A stretch of 64,000 bases of DNA from Anaerolineales bacterium (GCA_030834895.1 JAUQXA010000024.1:620001-684000), one strand, 5' to 3'; counted from the first letter of the stretch, positions 1-8,785 are shown. Notes: generated by a model not told the origin, from the letters alone. Program-made: numbers and translations.

Positions 1-1
1 C

Positions 2-943
2 CTGACCGCAAACTTGTTGGGACGTATACGCGGGTTGGATACACTTTCCTCCTTCGGCTTGTATTTAATTGCGGTTATTGCAGTATCCTACGTGGCAATA
101 AAATTGAGCCAGCCGTTAATTGCTCCTGTGACCAATTTGCTAACGTCGATGCCGGCGAATATAGCCTTGAACATTGTTTTCTTCCTGGCTGTTATCACAG
201 CCGGCATCCTGGCGGCGGAAATCAGTTACCTTTTCGGCATGCCTGTTCTGACCCTGGGATCAGACTACTTTGGCATCGCCACATTGGGTTTCACCATCAT
301 CGTCAAGGTGCTGTTGGACAACTCTGATACAATGCTCGGCTTTGAAGAAATGAAGGGCGCGAGGGGCATGGTGGGCATACCAAAAGCCACGACCTGGATC
401 TGGGTGGCGATTGCATTGCTCCTAGTCGTTGCAATTGTACGCAACCTGCTTCACTCCAGTCACGGACGGGCATTGATATCGGTCCGCGAAGATGAGATTG
501 CCGCCAAAGCCATGGGCATTGATGTTGCTCAACAGAAAATCTTCACCTTTGTGCTTGGAAGTCTGTTTGCCGGGATCGCCGGAGCGCTTTATGCCCATAT
601 CAACGGCTTCCTGCACCCCAATACGTTTAACTTTATCAAAGCGTTCGACCCAATGATCGTCGTGGTCTTTGGCGGTCTGGGAGGCGTGACGGGCAATGTG
701 TTTGCCGCCTTTGCCTGGGCGCTTATTTTGGAAGGTTTCCTGCGCATCTGGCTCCCGGAAGGCTTTGAGACCTGGCGCTTTGTCGTTTATCCCATTCTGC
801 TCTTGATCATGATGTTGCTACGACCCTCTGGAATCTTTGGCAGTTTCGAAGTACCGTTTATTAAAAGAGTCCTGCCACCATTGCCAGCGTCACTTACAGG
901 CAAGAGCGCGAATGCTCAGGCCGCCAAAACTAAAGGAGGTTAA
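2..943 (+). CDS. livM: Branched-chain amino acid ABC transporter permease LivM (5' end cut by window)
   Basis: Inner-membrane permease of a high-affinity branched-chain amino acid (or related amide/urea) ABC importer. The reading frame is open to the window edge, so the start probably lies outside; a TTG at 14 is the first possible in-window start. At least six hydrophobic segments are visible. The family stretch around residues 80-100 (PVLTLGSDYFGIATLGFT) and the EAA-like loop (VREDEIAAKAMGID) that contacts the ATPase are clear, as is the glycine-rich VVVFGGLGGVTG segment. The gene's 3' end carries the AAAGGAGG ribosome site for livG, 2 bp downstream. Family confident; substrate inferred. 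Confidence 0.9.
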   Translation: MTANLLGRIRGLDTLSSFGLYLIAVIAVSYVAIKLSQPLIAPVTNLLTSMPANIALNIVFFLAVITAGILAAEISYLFGMPVLTLGSDYFGIATLGFTIIVKVLLDNSDTMLGFEEMKGARGMVGIPKATTWIWVAIALLLVVAIVRNLLHSSHGRALISVREDEIAAKAMGIDVAQQKIFTFVLGSLFAGIAGALYAHINGFLHPNTFNFIKAFDPMIVVVFGGLGGVTGNVFAAFAWALILEGFLRIWLPEGFETWRFVVYPILLLIMMLLRPSGIFGSFEVPFIKRVLPPLPASLTGKSANAQAAKTKGG

Positions 944-945
944 TC

Positions 946-1785
946 ATGGCAGAATCATCCAAACCTTCCTCCAACGAAGTCATTCTGGACGTCGCCGCCC
1001 TTTGTAAGAACTTTGGTGGATTGAGCGCTGTAAAGAATTTCGACCTTAAGATAAAAAAGGGCGAACTGGCCGGGTTGATCGGTCCCAATGGAGCAGGCAA
1101 GACTACCGCTTTCAACTTGATAACGGGCATTTACGCACCCACATCAGGAAACATCGCATTTAAAGGTGACAGCCTGGCGGGACTTTCCCCATTCGAAATC
1201 ACCAAACTTGGCATTGCGCGCACATTTCAGAATATCCGCCTGTTTCCCACCCTAACCGTGCTGGATAATGTCCGCATTGCATATCACGCGCATGCCGGCT
1301 ATGGTTTGATGGATGCATTCCTGCACACTCCGAAATACCAAGTAAAGGAAAAAGAGTTAACCGAACGCGCCCAGGAATTCCTGGCTGTGTTCAACTTGCA
1401 CACACGCCAGGGCGAAATCGCCCGCAACCTGCCCTATGGGGAACAGCGTCGGTTGGAGATTGCGCGAGCGCTGGCCGCCAATCCGTACCTGCTTCTTCTG
1501 GACGAACCAGCCGCAGGCATGAATCCCAACGAGATTGCCTCGCTGATGGACCTGATACACTTCATCCGTGACCGCTTCGACTTGACCATCCTGCTGATCG
1601 AGCACCAAATGCGGGTCGTGATGGGGATTTGCGAACATATCACGGTGATGGATTTTGGAGAGGTGATTGCCCACGGAAACCCCGATGAAATTCAGAATAA
1701 CCAACGCGTGGTGGAAGCTTACCTTGGTCGCGGCTCCGCCGAATTGGTGAAAAAATTGAGCAAGGAGCGGGCCAATGTTGCTTGA
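946..1785 (+). CDS. livG: Branched-chain amino acid ABC transporter ATP-binding protein LivG
   Basis: Cytoplasmic ATPase of the Liv importer, 279 aa, the usual length for LivG. Walker A is GPNGAGKTT near residue 47, the signature region is the LivG-type LPYGEQRRLEIARAL near 165, Walker B is LLLLDEPAAGMNP, and the H-loop is LLIEHQMRVV. The variant signature (YGEQRR rather than SGGQ) is normal for LivG. The ATG at 946 has an excellent AAAGGAGG site inside livM. Its last 11 bp overlap livF, so translation is probably coupled. Confidence 0.95.
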   Translation: MAESSKPSSNEVILDVAALCKNFGGLSAVKNFDLKIKKGELAGLIGPNGAGKTTAFNLITGIYAPTSGNIAFKGDSLAGLSPFEITKLGIARTFQNIRLFPTLTVLDNVRIAYHAHAGYGLMDAFLHTPKYQVKEKELTERAQEFLAVFNLHTRQGEIARNLPYGEQRRLEIARALAANPYLLLLDEPAAGMNPNEIASLMDLIHFIRDRFDLTILLIEHQMRVVMGICEHITVMDFGEVIAHGNPDEIQNNQRVVEAYLGRGSAELVKKLSKERANVA

Positions 1786-2485
1786 AGTCAAAAACCTCAA
1801 TGTTTATTACGGCGCCATTCATGCGCTTCAGGGTATCTCGTTTGACATCAATGAAGGTGAGGTTGTTACCCTGATTGGGTCAAACGGCGCGGGAAAATCA
1901 ACCACACTCAGCACCATCTCAGGTTTGTTGCAGCCACGTGTCGGGTCGGTCAGCTTCCGCGACAAAGATATCACATTGACCCAGGCGCAGGATATTGTCA
2001 AATTGGGCATCTCTCAATCGCCGGAAGGGCGAAAGATTATTGCCACCCTGACCGTGCTCGAAAACCTGGAAATGGGCGCGTACACACGTACTGACAAGGC
2101 TGAAATCAACGCCAGTCTTGAGCGCGTATTCAAAAGTTTCCCGCGACTGAAGGAACGCCAAAAACAACTTGGCGGGACCCTTTCCGGCGGCGAACAGCAA
2201 ATGCTGGCAATGGGACGCGCCCTGATGTCCAAACCAACCCTGCTCCTGCTGGATGAGCCCTCCATGGGTCTCTCCCCCATCCTGGTGGAGGAGATTTTCA
2301 ATATCATCCTGGAAATCAACAAGCAGGGAACAAGCATCCTGTTAGTGGAGCAGAACGCCCAAATGGCGCTCTCGGTATCACACCGTGGCTACGTACTCGA
2401 AACCGGACGTATCGTGTTGCAAGGCAAGTCGGACGATCTGTTACACAACCCCCAAGTCATGGAAGCCTACCTCGGCGGTCATTAG
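1775..2485 (+). CDS. livF: Branched-chain amino acid ABC transporter ATP-binding protein LivF
   Basis: Second ATPase of the Liv importer, 236 aa, full family length. Walker A GSNGAGKST near residue 36, signature LSGGEQQMLAMGRALM, Walker B LLLLDEPSMGLSP and H-loop LLVEQNAQMAL are all intact. It overlaps livG by 11 bp, is the last gene of the operon and is followed 19 bp later by a strong stem-loop terminator. The binding protein and LivH would be expected upstream of the window. Confidence 0.95.
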   Translation: MLLEVKNLNVYYGAIHALQGISFDINEGEVVTLIGSNGAGKSTTLSTISGLLQPRVGSVSFRDKDITLTQAQDIVKLGISQSPEGRKIIATLTVLENLEMGAYTRTDKAEINASLERVFKSFPRLKERQKQLGGTLSGGEQQMLAMGRALMSKPTLLLLDEPSMGLSPILVEEIFNIILEINKQGTSILLVEQNAQMALSVSHRGYVLETGRIVLQGKSDDLLHNPQVMEAYLGGH

Positions 2486-2503
2486 ATTAAATATTTCACC
2501 TGT

Positions 2504-2534
2504 AACGGAGGCGCCTTTTGAGTCGCCTCCGTTT
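2504..2534 (+). terminator. Rho-independent terminator after livF
   Basis: A perfect 10-bp stem (AACGGAGGCG / CGCCTCCGTT) with a 10-nt loop, followed by TTGCTTT. It ends the liv operon and separates it from the TetR transcript. Confidence 0.85.
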
Positions 2535-2588
2535 GCTTTAAAACCATCGCGGATCTGGAAAAAGAACGAAACCCATTCTCCAGCAGGG

Positions 2589-2617
2589 TTGACAAAGCGA
2601 ACGCTGTTCGCTACAAT
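2589..2617 (+). promoter_or_regulatory. TetR-gene promoter with palindromic operator in the spacer
   Basis: TTGACA (2589-2594), a 17-bp spacer and TACAAT (2612-2617) form a near-consensus sigma-70 promoter. The spacer contains the perfect dyad GCGAAC-GCT-GTTCGC (2597-2611), exactly where a TetR dimer would block polymerase. A related imperfect dyad (AGCGACCAACATTCGCT) lies at about 2621-2637. Autoregulation by the TetR protein is inferred. Confidence 0.7.
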
Positions 2618-2651
2618 AAAAGCGACCAACATTCGCTTTCAGGAGTTTTCC

Positions 2652-3245
2652 ATGCCCAAAGGTATTCCCCTCACCGAAGATGAGCAGGCAAAGCGCCGCC
2701 ACGAAATCTTTCACCAGGTTGTCGCAATCTTCCTCAAAAAGGGATTTCAAGAGACATCCATGCGTGAAATTGCCGAAGCGGCCGGACTTGGCAAGTCCAC
2801 GCTTTATGATTACTTCAAGACCAAGGACGATATTCTGCTCTACTTTTTCGAAGACCAGATTCGCGACCTGACTGAAATTGCCCAAAAAATCGCCCTGCGA
2901 AACATCCCCGCAAACGAACGCCTGCACCAGATCATGGAAGCGCACCTCAATCTTTTGCAGGCAAACAAAAGCCTGTTCTTGAAACTAATGATGGAAGCGC
3001 AACGGCTCAAACTGGACAGCCAAAAAAAAATCCAGATGAACCGACATGCCTACCAGGATTTGCTCCGCGGATTGATCGAGGAAGGCATCCGTGAAGGCGT
3101 CTATCGCAAGGTGGATCCCTTGCTGGCAGCACGCATGTTAATCAACATCATGACGCCTGTGGTGTTCACCTCCCGTCCCACTGGATCGCCGCAGGAAATG
3201 CTGGAAGAGACGATGGATATTTTTTTGAAAGGACTGCAAGCCTGA
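2652..3245 (+). CDS. TetR/AcrR family transcriptional regulator
   Basis: A 197-aa one-component repressor. The N-terminal helix-turn-helix (about residues 15-60) has the family pattern MREIAEAAGLGKSTLYDYFKTKDDIL; the helical C-terminal ligand domain follows. The ATG at 2652 is chosen because AGGAG lies 6 nt upstream and the HTH then sits at the usual distance; longer upstream frames run into the terminator. A palindrome between the -35 and -10 of its own promoter suggests self-repression. It stands 20 bp before the RPH-like enzyme gene, so it probably controls that enzyme and perhaps the MFS exporter downstream. Confidence 0.9.
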   Translation: MPKGIPLTEDEQAKRRHEIFHQVVAIFLKKGFQETSMREIAEAAGLGKSTLYDYFKTKDDILLYFFEDQIRDLTEIAQKIALRNIPANERLHQIMEAHLNLLQANKSLFLKLMMEAQRLKLDSQKKIQMNRHAYQDLLRGLIEEGIREGVYRKVDPLLAARMLINIMTPVVFTSRPTGSPQEMLEETMDIFLKGLQA

Positions 3246-3265
3246 TTCAGTAAAAAGGAGAAGCT

Positions 3266-5839
3266 ATGAAACCTTATGTACTCCCACTATCAGACCCTGG
3301 AGCCAATCTGGAAACTGTCGGTGGAAAAGGCATGTCGCTGGCAAAATTGATAAATGCAGGACTTCCCGTCCCAGATGGATTCCATGTCACGACTGAAGCC
3401 TATCGCCAGTTCGTCGTAACAAACGACTTGCAGACGAAGATTCTCGCCACGCTGAAAGATGTGGACGCGACCAATCCTGCCACGCTGGAAGCTGCCTCTG
3501 CTTCTATCGGCAATTTCTTTGCTGACGGTGCAATCCCATCTGAAATTGCAGATACCATTGAGAATGCGTACAACAAACTTGGATCACAGACCATGGACAA
3601 TAGACCATCGTCTGTAGTCAATGGTCCATCGTCCACCGTCAACGTAGCCGTTCGTTCCTCCGCCACCGCCGAAGACCTGCCTGGAGCCTCCTTTGCGGGT
3701 CAACAGGAAACTTATCTCAACATTCGCGGCGAGGATGCGGCGCTTGAAGCGGTCAAAAAGTGCTGGGCGTCATTGTGGACTGCCCGAGCCATTGCCTACC
3801 GCGCCCGCCAGAATATCGCGCCCGATTCGGTTGCGCTGGCGGTCGTCGTACAGGAACTTGTCTTCGCAGACGCTGCAGGAATCATGTTCACCGCCAACCC
3901 GCTGGACGGCGAACGCGGCGAAATCGTCATCAATGCCGCGTGGGGATTGGGCGAAGCCATTGTATCTGGAGCAGTGACTCCCGACACAATCATAGTGAGC
4001 AAGAAAAAGAGGAAGATCATCCATCGCGAAACAGCCGAGAAGACCGTCATGACCGTTCGGACGGAATCAGGCGTCAGGGAGGAGGCGGTTCCGAATCACC
4101 TCAGGAAGAAGGAAGTCCTCTCCAAGGCGCAAGTCCTTGCACTGACAAAGTATGGGATGCAAATCGAGGCACTCTACCAGATGCCGATGGACATCGAATG
4201 GACTCTTGCGGGTGGGAGGTTCGCCATCGTGCAGGCACGTCCCATCACCTCCCTGCCACCTGAGTGGAAACGGATTGACCCCAGGGTGATGTACGCGCGT
4301 GGAAGTTTCGCCGAGTTCGTGCCAGACGCGGTCTCACCATTGTTTGCGACCCTGGGCGTCCCTATTGCGAAAGAGTCCACCTTGAAGTTGATGAACGATG
4401 TCCTCGAAAAAGAGATACCCGACTGCTATCATTTCGACGTGATCAACGGGTATGTATATGTCGGCGTCCCGATGACATGGGAAGTGATGGTGCCTTTCAT
4501 CGGGGCGACGGTGAAGATGTCGAAGATTTTGAAGACATCAGATGAACGCTGGAAGGCGGCGCGCAACCGACTTTACGAAGAGGCGAAGCGCTGGCGCGAA
4601 AAAGATTTATCCACTTTGACCGCCGTGCAATTGATGGATGGTGCGCGCAGTATTTTTCGTGTCACGGCGGAGGCGTACAACGTGGCACAATCGGGAACAA
4701 TCCCCAACGCAACCTCCAGCGAAATGACGTTCTGCAAATTCTACGATGTGCTGGTCAAGCGGAAAGGCGACCCCGAAGGACCGACCCTGCTCTTTGGCTT
4801 GGATAACCAACCGCTCCGCGCGGAGAAGGCGCTCTATGACATTGCAGACTGGCTGCGCGGTCAACCCGCTTTGGCTGGGATAATCCAGCAAAAATCGGGC
4901 GAAGAGATCGTAAAGATGATGGGCAACCCCGAGTGGGGCGAGTTCCGCTCACGCCTCGACGCGTATTTGCAGGAGTTCGGTCACGCAATCTATGATTTAG
5001 ATTTTGCACGCCCCCTGCCCATTGAAGAACCCGCGCCACTGTTGGATGCAATCAAGGCATATCTCGCGGGAACGGGAGGCAATCCCTACCAACGCCAGCA
5101 GGAGGCGGATGCCCGCCGCGAGAAAACAATTGCTGAGGCAAAAAAGCGTCTCGACCCGCTACGCCGCAAGTGGTTCCTGAAATTACTCAAATGGGCAACG
5201 GACACCGTGCCGCAGCGAGAAGACAGCATCGCAGATTTGGGGCTGGGCCATCCGCAAATCCGCAGGCTGCTTGGCGAAGTGGGACGCAGGCTGACTGAAC
5301 AAAACGTGATTGAAACCGCGCAGGATGTGTACTGGCTGCAAGCGGATGAATTTGACGCGCTCGCAACCAAGTTGGACAAAAGCGAGGCGCTGGAGAACCA
5401 ATCTGGAAAAGTGAACGAACGCAAAGCCGAATGGCAAAGCCACCGCAAACTCACACCGCCGCCGTTCATCCCAAAGGATGCCTGGTTCTCGATTTTCATG
5501 CCGCATGGCATCCAGCATGGTGACACACTCAAAGGGTTTGCCGCCAGCGCGGGAAAGGTCACTGCGAAGGCGTGTGTGATGCTTGGACCTGAAGACTTCA
5601 ACAAGATGCAGCAAGGTGACGTGCTGGTCGCTGTCACCACCACTCCCGCCTGGACTCCGCTCTTTACGATGGCATCCGCCGTCGTGACGGACATCGGTGG
5701 ACCGCTCAGCCACAGTTCCATCGTCGCGCGTGAGTATGGAATCCCGGCTGTGCTGGCGACAGGAAATGCCACGCGCCGCATTCAGGATGGTCAGACTGTC
5801 ACCGTGAACGGCGGCGTAGGGACGGTGGAGTTGAAATAA
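3266..5839 (+). CDS. PEP synthase-related phosphotransferase (rifampicin phosphotransferase-like architecture)
   Basis: An 857-aa enzyme. An N-terminal ATP-grasp/PPDK-type ATP-binding domain (residues 1 to about 330; GGKGMSLAKL, VRSSATAEDLPGASFAGQQE) is followed by a long substrate domain and a C-terminal swivelling phosphohistidine domain. The TDIGGPLSHSS motif puts the catalytic His near residue 816. Phosphoenolpyruvate synthase has the histidine domain in the middle and a C-terminal TIM barrel; here the barrel is missing and the histidine domain is last, as in rifampicin phosphotransferases. That points to ATP-driven phosphorylation of a small molecule, but the true substrate cannot be told. 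It sits between a TetR gene and an MFS exporter. Residues about 110-128 are an extra segment encoded by a repeat element. Confidence 0.8.
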   Translation: MKPYVLPLSDPGANLETVGGKGMSLAKLINAGLPVPDGFHVTTEAYRQFVVTNDLQTKILATLKDVDATNPATLEAASASIGNFFADGAIPSEIADTIENAYNKLGSQTMDNRPSSVVNGPSSTVNVAVRSSATAEDLPGASFAGQQETYLNIRGEDAALEAVKKCWASLWTARAIAYRARQNIAPDSVALAVVVQELVFADAAGIMFTANPLDGERGEIVINAAWGLGEAIVSGAVTPDTIIVSKKKRKIIHRETAEKTVMTVRTESGVREEAVPNHLRKKEVLSKAQVLALTKYGMQIEALYQMPMDIEWTLAGGRFAIVQARPITSLPPEWKRIDPRVMYARGSFAEFVPDAVSPLFATLGVPIAKESTLKLMNDVLEKEIPDCYHFDVINGYVYVGVPMTWEVMVPFIGATVKMSKILKTSDERWKAARNRLYEEAKRWREKDLSTLTAVQLMDGARSIFRVTAEAYNVAQSGTIPNATSSEMTFCKFYDVLVKRKGDPEGPTLLFGLDNQPLRAEKALYDIADWLRGQPALAGIIQQKSGEEIVKMMGNPEWGEFRSRLDAYLQEFGHAIYDLDFARPLPIEEPAPLLDAIKAYLAGTGGNPYQRQQEADARREKTIAEAKKRLDPLRRKWFLKLLKWATDTVPQREDSIADLGLGHPQIRRLLGEVGRRLTEQNVIETAQDVYWLQADEFDALATKLDKSEALENQSGKVNERKAEWQSHRKLTPPPFIPKDAWFSIFMPHGIQHGDTLKGFAASAGKVTAKACVMLGPEDFNKMQQGDVLVAVTTTPAWTPLFTMASAVVTDIGGPLSHSSIVAREYGIPAVLATGNATRRIQDGQTVTVNGGVGTVELK
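3590..3643 (+). repeat. Repeat element inserted in frame in the RPH-like gene
   Basis: A stretch built from units such as ATAGACCATCG and GGTCCATCGTCCACCGTC encodes a low-complexity stretch (SQTMDNRPSSVVNGPSST). It lies between the end of an N-terminal helix and the conserved VAVRSSATAED strand, where relatives have only a short loop. A similar element, with GGACGATAGACCAT and ATCGTCCATCGTC, lies between hisE and hisI (about 62021-62085). Confidence 0.65.
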
Positions 5840-5859
5840 CCAGAAAGGAGAAATCAAAA

Positions 5860-6276
5860 ATGCCGACAGAAGAAGAAAGACTCGAAGTCGAAAAGATCAT
5901 CCACGACTGTATCGGCTGGGCATTAACCAAGGACCTCGACAGACTATTCTCCATCGTGGCGCAGGATGACGGCTTCTTCATCTTCCACCCCGATTCAAAA
6001 AGCACGATCATCGGGTTCGAGGCGTTCAAGAGCTTGGGCGAGCACGTCTGGATGAAGGACGCCTTCAAAGCCACGGACTTTGCGGTCAAAGACCTGCGCC
6101 TGAAGTTCGCCGAGTTGGGGAACGTCGCCTGGTACTCCTGCTTCCTCGATGACCATGCCCTGTGGGACGGCCAGCCCACTGGCTGGGACAATGCCCGCTG
6201 GACGGGAACACTGGAAAAGCGGAATGGCAAATGGGTTGTGGTTCAAATGCACTTCTCGTTTCCAAAGGATGACTAA
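5860..6276 (+). CDS. SnoaL-like / NTF2-fold protein
   Basis: A 138-aa soluble protein with the pattern of SnoaL_3/NTF2-fold proteins: an N-terminal helix pair, a FFIFHPDSKSTIIG strand region, the IGFEAFKSLGEHVWMKDAF helix and a C-terminal sheet ending GKWVVVQMHFSFP. Such proteins bind small ligands or act as minor cyclases or isomerases; no catalytic role can be assigned. A very good AAAGGAG site precedes the ATG, 20 bp after the RPH-like gene, so the two are co-transcribed. Confidence 0.75.
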   Translation: MPTEEERLEVEKIIHDCIGWALTKDLDRLFSIVAQDDGFFIFHPDSKSTIIGFEAFKSLGEHVWMKDAFKATDFAVKDLRLKFAELGNVAWYSCFLDDHALWDGQPTGWDNARWTGTLEKRNGKWVVVQMHFSFPKDD

Positions 6277-6299
6277 CTGATCAATAATAGGTGATTGCG

Positions 6300-6344
6300 C
6301 TTCGACTTCGCTCAGCGCGAAGTTCGTCCTGAGCGAAGTCGAAG
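6300..6344. repeat. Palindromic REP-like element
   Basis: Perfect 16-bp inverted repeat, CTTCGACTTCGCTCAG (6300-6315) and CTGAGCGAAGTCGAAG (6329-6344), with a 13-nt loop. It ends 20 bp before the MFS start codon. Pieces of the same sequence occur in frame inside the third LAL regulator gene (46443-46468) and one ABC exporter gene (51906-51921). Confidence 0.85.
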
Positions 6345-6364
6345 GCATATTGCAAAGACGAACT

Positions 6365-7546
6365 ATGAACACAGCCAGCCGCAAAAACGTCTTCATCCTT
6401 TCGTTCACCCTGCTCGTGGTGATGCTCGGCTACGGGATGGTCATGCCCATCATGCCGTTCTACATCGAACACTTCGGTGCGGGCGGAACGGAACTCGGCT
6501 GGTTGATGTCCACCTACTCGTTGATGCAACTTGTCTCCGCGCCGATTTGGGGCATCCTCTCCGACCGCTATGGTCGCAAACCCATCCTCTCCATCGGCGT
6601 GCTCGGCTATGCCATCACACTCTTCATGTTTGGACTGGCAAAATCGTTCGCCATGCTTTTCATTGCCCGCTCCCTTTCTGGTATCCTCTCCTCGGCAACC
6701 ATGCCAACCGCCATGGCATACATCGGAGACAACACTCCGCAAAAGGAAAAGAGCAAAGGCATGGGTCAACTCGGCGCGATGGTCGGTGCGGGCGTTATTC
6801 TCGGCCCGCTGATGGGTGGATTGCTCTCTACGAACTCGCTTTCCTTGCCATTCTTCATCGGATCGGGACTCGCATTCCTCGCCCTGCTGCTGGTGATTTT
6901 TCTCCTGCCCGAATCGCGCATCTCTCAGCCTGATACAGGCAATCAAGCCTCTCCTCCCCGCGAGATTTACCTGCGTGTCCTCTTCAGTCCCGCAGGAATT
7001 CTACTCCTGCTCATCTTCATCATGAGTTTCGGCATGACCAACTTTCAGGGCATGATCGGCTTGTACGTGGTGGACAAATTCGCCTTCAACGCGGCACAGG
7101 TCGGCACGATCTGGATGCTGATGGGCGCCATCCTGATCGTCGCGCAGGGCGGGCTGGTCGGTCCGCTGACGAAAAAGTTTGGGGACCTGAACTTGATCAA
7201 GGTCGGGCTGCTTGGCGGTATCGTCGGTTTTGTCTTTGTCGCCATTGCCGTGAATTACATCACCACCATGCTTGCGCTCGGCTTTTTCATCCTTTCCCTT
7301 GCGCTGATTGGACCCACGCTCAACTCGTACATCTCGAATTTTGCGGGAGAATCCCAGGGTGCGGTGATGGGACTCAACAGCGCCATGAACAGCCTCGGGC
7401 GCGTGGTTGGTCCGCTTTGGGGCGGCTACATCTACGATATCAATATTGAATATCCGTTTTTCAGCGGAGCGGCGACCCTTCTGCTTGGATTGCTGGTCAG
7501 CCTGATTGGATTGAGAAAGCAAAAATCAGAAAGCGCAAACGCCTGA
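6365..7546 (+). CDS. MFS drug/metabolite efflux transporter (TetA/DHA1-like)
   Basis: A 393-aa major facilitator protein with about 12 membrane helices. The loop 2-3 motif A is GILSDRYGRKPIL, typical of proton-driven drug exporters, and helix 5 carries GAMVGAGVILGPLMGG, a motif-C-like antiporter signature. I start at ATG 6365 (MNTASRKN) rather than the in-frame TTG 15 bp upstream, which abuts a palindromic repeat. The ribosome site is poor (AAAGACGAACT), so expression may depend on the hairpin just upstream. Being downstream of a TetR gene and an RPH-like enzyme fits a resistance or detoxification role, but this is inference. Confidence 0.88.
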   Translation: MNTASRKNVFILSFTLLVVMLGYGMVMPIMPFYIEHFGAGGTELGWLMSTYSLMQLVSAPIWGILSDRYGRKPILSIGVLGYAITLFMFGLAKSFAMLFIARSLSGILSSATMPTAMAYIGDNTPQKEKSKGMGQLGAMVGAGVILGPLMGGLLSTNSLSLPFFIGSGLAFLALLLVIFLLPESRISQPDTGNQASPPREIYLRVLFSPAGILLLLIFIMSFGMTNFQGMIGLYVVDKFAFNAAQVGTIWMLMGAILIVAQGGLVGPLTKKFGDLNLIKVGLLGGIVGFVFVAIAVNYITTMLALGFFILSLALIGPTLNSYISNFAGESQGAVMGLNSAMNSLGRVVGPLWGGYIYDINIEYPFFSGAATLLLGLLVSLIGLRKQKSESANA

Positions 7547-7565
7547 TTTCTCCTGTCAAAAATAT

Positions 7566-7612
7566 CCTGTCCATGTGGATAGGCACTAAACTCCCCCCAT
7601 GACGGGGAAAAT
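7566..7612 (+). repeat. 3'-end two-hairpin repeat, copy 1
   Basis: First of eight copies. CCTGTCCATGTGGATAGG is a self-complementary hairpin; after ACTAAA comes a second stem, CTCCCC...GGGGA. It starts 20 bp after the MFS stop. This copy has the weakest T-run (AAAATTT). Confidence 0.75.
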
Positions 7613-7653
7613 TTGGCTGTAGAATAGTTACCATGAATGTATTGGAGAAAATC

Positions 7654-8406
7654 ATGAACCGCAAACAACTTTCCGTATTTTTCATTCTACTGATCGCGTA
7701 TGCGATTTGCGCCTTTGTCACATATACATTCTTCCTTGACCAGTTGACGGCGTTTATTGGAATCCCCATGCCCGACATGGGCGTTTCACCCATCGTGCTT
7801 GGGCTTGCCAATGCAGGCATCGTACTGGTACTATACGGACTTGCAGGATTGACCGGATATTGGTTTGCCCGCAAGCTGGGCCTGCCAGGTATTTACAGCG
7901 AGGACGGGAGCTGGGGACGCTGGGCACTGATCCCGCTTGGATTGGGCTTCGTGTGCGGACTGGCAATCATCGTTGGCGATTTGGTCTTCGCGCCCATCAA
8001 TGGATTTGGGCATTTTCCACACCCCCCCTTTCCGGTATCCATTCTTGCCTCATTTAGCGCCGGCATCGGAGAGGAAATCATGTTTCGCGGATTTGTCTTC
8101 GGGCTATGGGGTTTCATCCTGAACTGGGCATTCAAGCGCTTCAACGGACGAACCATTGCGCTCTGGATAGCAAATGTCATCGCCGCCCTGGCATTCGGAG
8201 CGGGGCATCTAGGTACAGTCATGGTTTTCACTGGCGCTGCATCCCTTGCGGAATTAAATCCCGTCTTGTTGCTTGAAGTCTTCCTGTTGAATGGCGTCAT
8301 CGGTATCATTGCAGGTGAACGCTATATGAAGGATGGCTTGGTTGCGGCGGCAGGAGTCCACTTTTGGACGGATGTCTTTTGGCATGTACTTTGGGGAATG
8401 GTATAA
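7654..8406 (+). CDS. CPBP family intramembrane metalloprotease (CAAX/Abi-like)
   Basis: A 250-aa multi-pass membrane protein with the CPBP glutamic-type protease motifs: EEIMFRGF (EExxxR) near residue 145, a conserved His in FGAGHLG and another in AAAGVHFWTDVFWH. About seven hydrophobic helices. ATG 7654 is preferred over the in-frame ATG at 7633 because GGAG lies at 7644-7647. Members process prenylated proteins or peptides, or give bacteriocin self-immunity; the substrate is unknown. It is the first gene of the repeat-punctuated array and one of four CPBP genes here. Confidence 0.85.
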   Translation: MNRKQLSVFFILLIAYAICAFVTYTFFLDQLTAFIGIPMPDMGVSPIVLGLANAGIVLVLYGLAGLTGYWFARKLGLPGIYSEDGSWGRWALIPLGLGFVCGLAIIVGDLVFAPINGFGHFPHPPFPVSILASFSAGIGEEIMFRGFVFGLWGFILNWAFKRFNGRTIALWIANVIAALAFGAGHLGTVMVFTGAASLAELNPVLLLEVFLLNGVIGIIAGERYMKDGLVAAAGVHFWTDVFWHVLWGMV

Positions 8407-8465
8407 CACCGAACTACGCCTCGACACATGCTTCCAAAAGGAATTAAAATTCACAGAGAGCTAAA

Positions 8466-8762
8466 ATGAAAATCCTCGCCCTCGAACATGAATTTCCCGG
8501 CGCGACAGCGGAAAAGTTTCAACAGCACGCCCACGCCGAAGCCCTACGCGCCTGGGAATTGCATCAGCAGGGAATCATCCGCGAATTGTATTTCCGCGCC
8601 GATCGCAGTGAAGCGGTTCTGGTTCTGGAATGCGACAACGTTGAAGCGGCACAACAGGTGCTGGCGACCCTTCCCCTTGTCCAAAACGGACTCATCGCCT
8701 TCGAGTTAATTCCACTGACAGCTTATCCGGGCTTTGCACGCCTATTCTCTCCACAGAAATAG
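8466..8762 (+). CDS. Muconolactone isomerase-like (YciI/dimeric alpha-beta barrel) small protein
   Basis: A 98-aa protein whose pattern (AEALRAWELHQQGIIRELYFRAD, then VLVLECDNVEAAQQVLATLPLV) matches the ferredoxin-like dimeric alpha+beta barrel of muconolactone delta-isomerase-like and YciI-like proteins. Enzymatic activity cannot be assigned. It lies between a CPBP protease gene and a cysteine-rich protein gene in one short transcription unit that ends at repeat copy 2. Confidence 0.7.
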   Translation: MKILALEHEFPGATAEKFQQHAHAEALRAWELHQQGIIRELYFRADRSEAVLVLECDNVEAAQQVLATLPLVQNGLIAFELIPLTAYPGFARLFSPQK

Positions 8763-8785
8763 ATTTTTAGCAACGTGGAGGTCTA

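Noticed and set aside
3266..5839. Phosphoenolpyruvate synthase (ppsA)
   Set aside because: The C-terminal TIM barrel is missing and the phosphohistidine domain is last.
6281..6946. 221-aa minus-strand open frame
   Set aside because: Antisense to the MFS transporter and the REP element, low-complexity charged composition.
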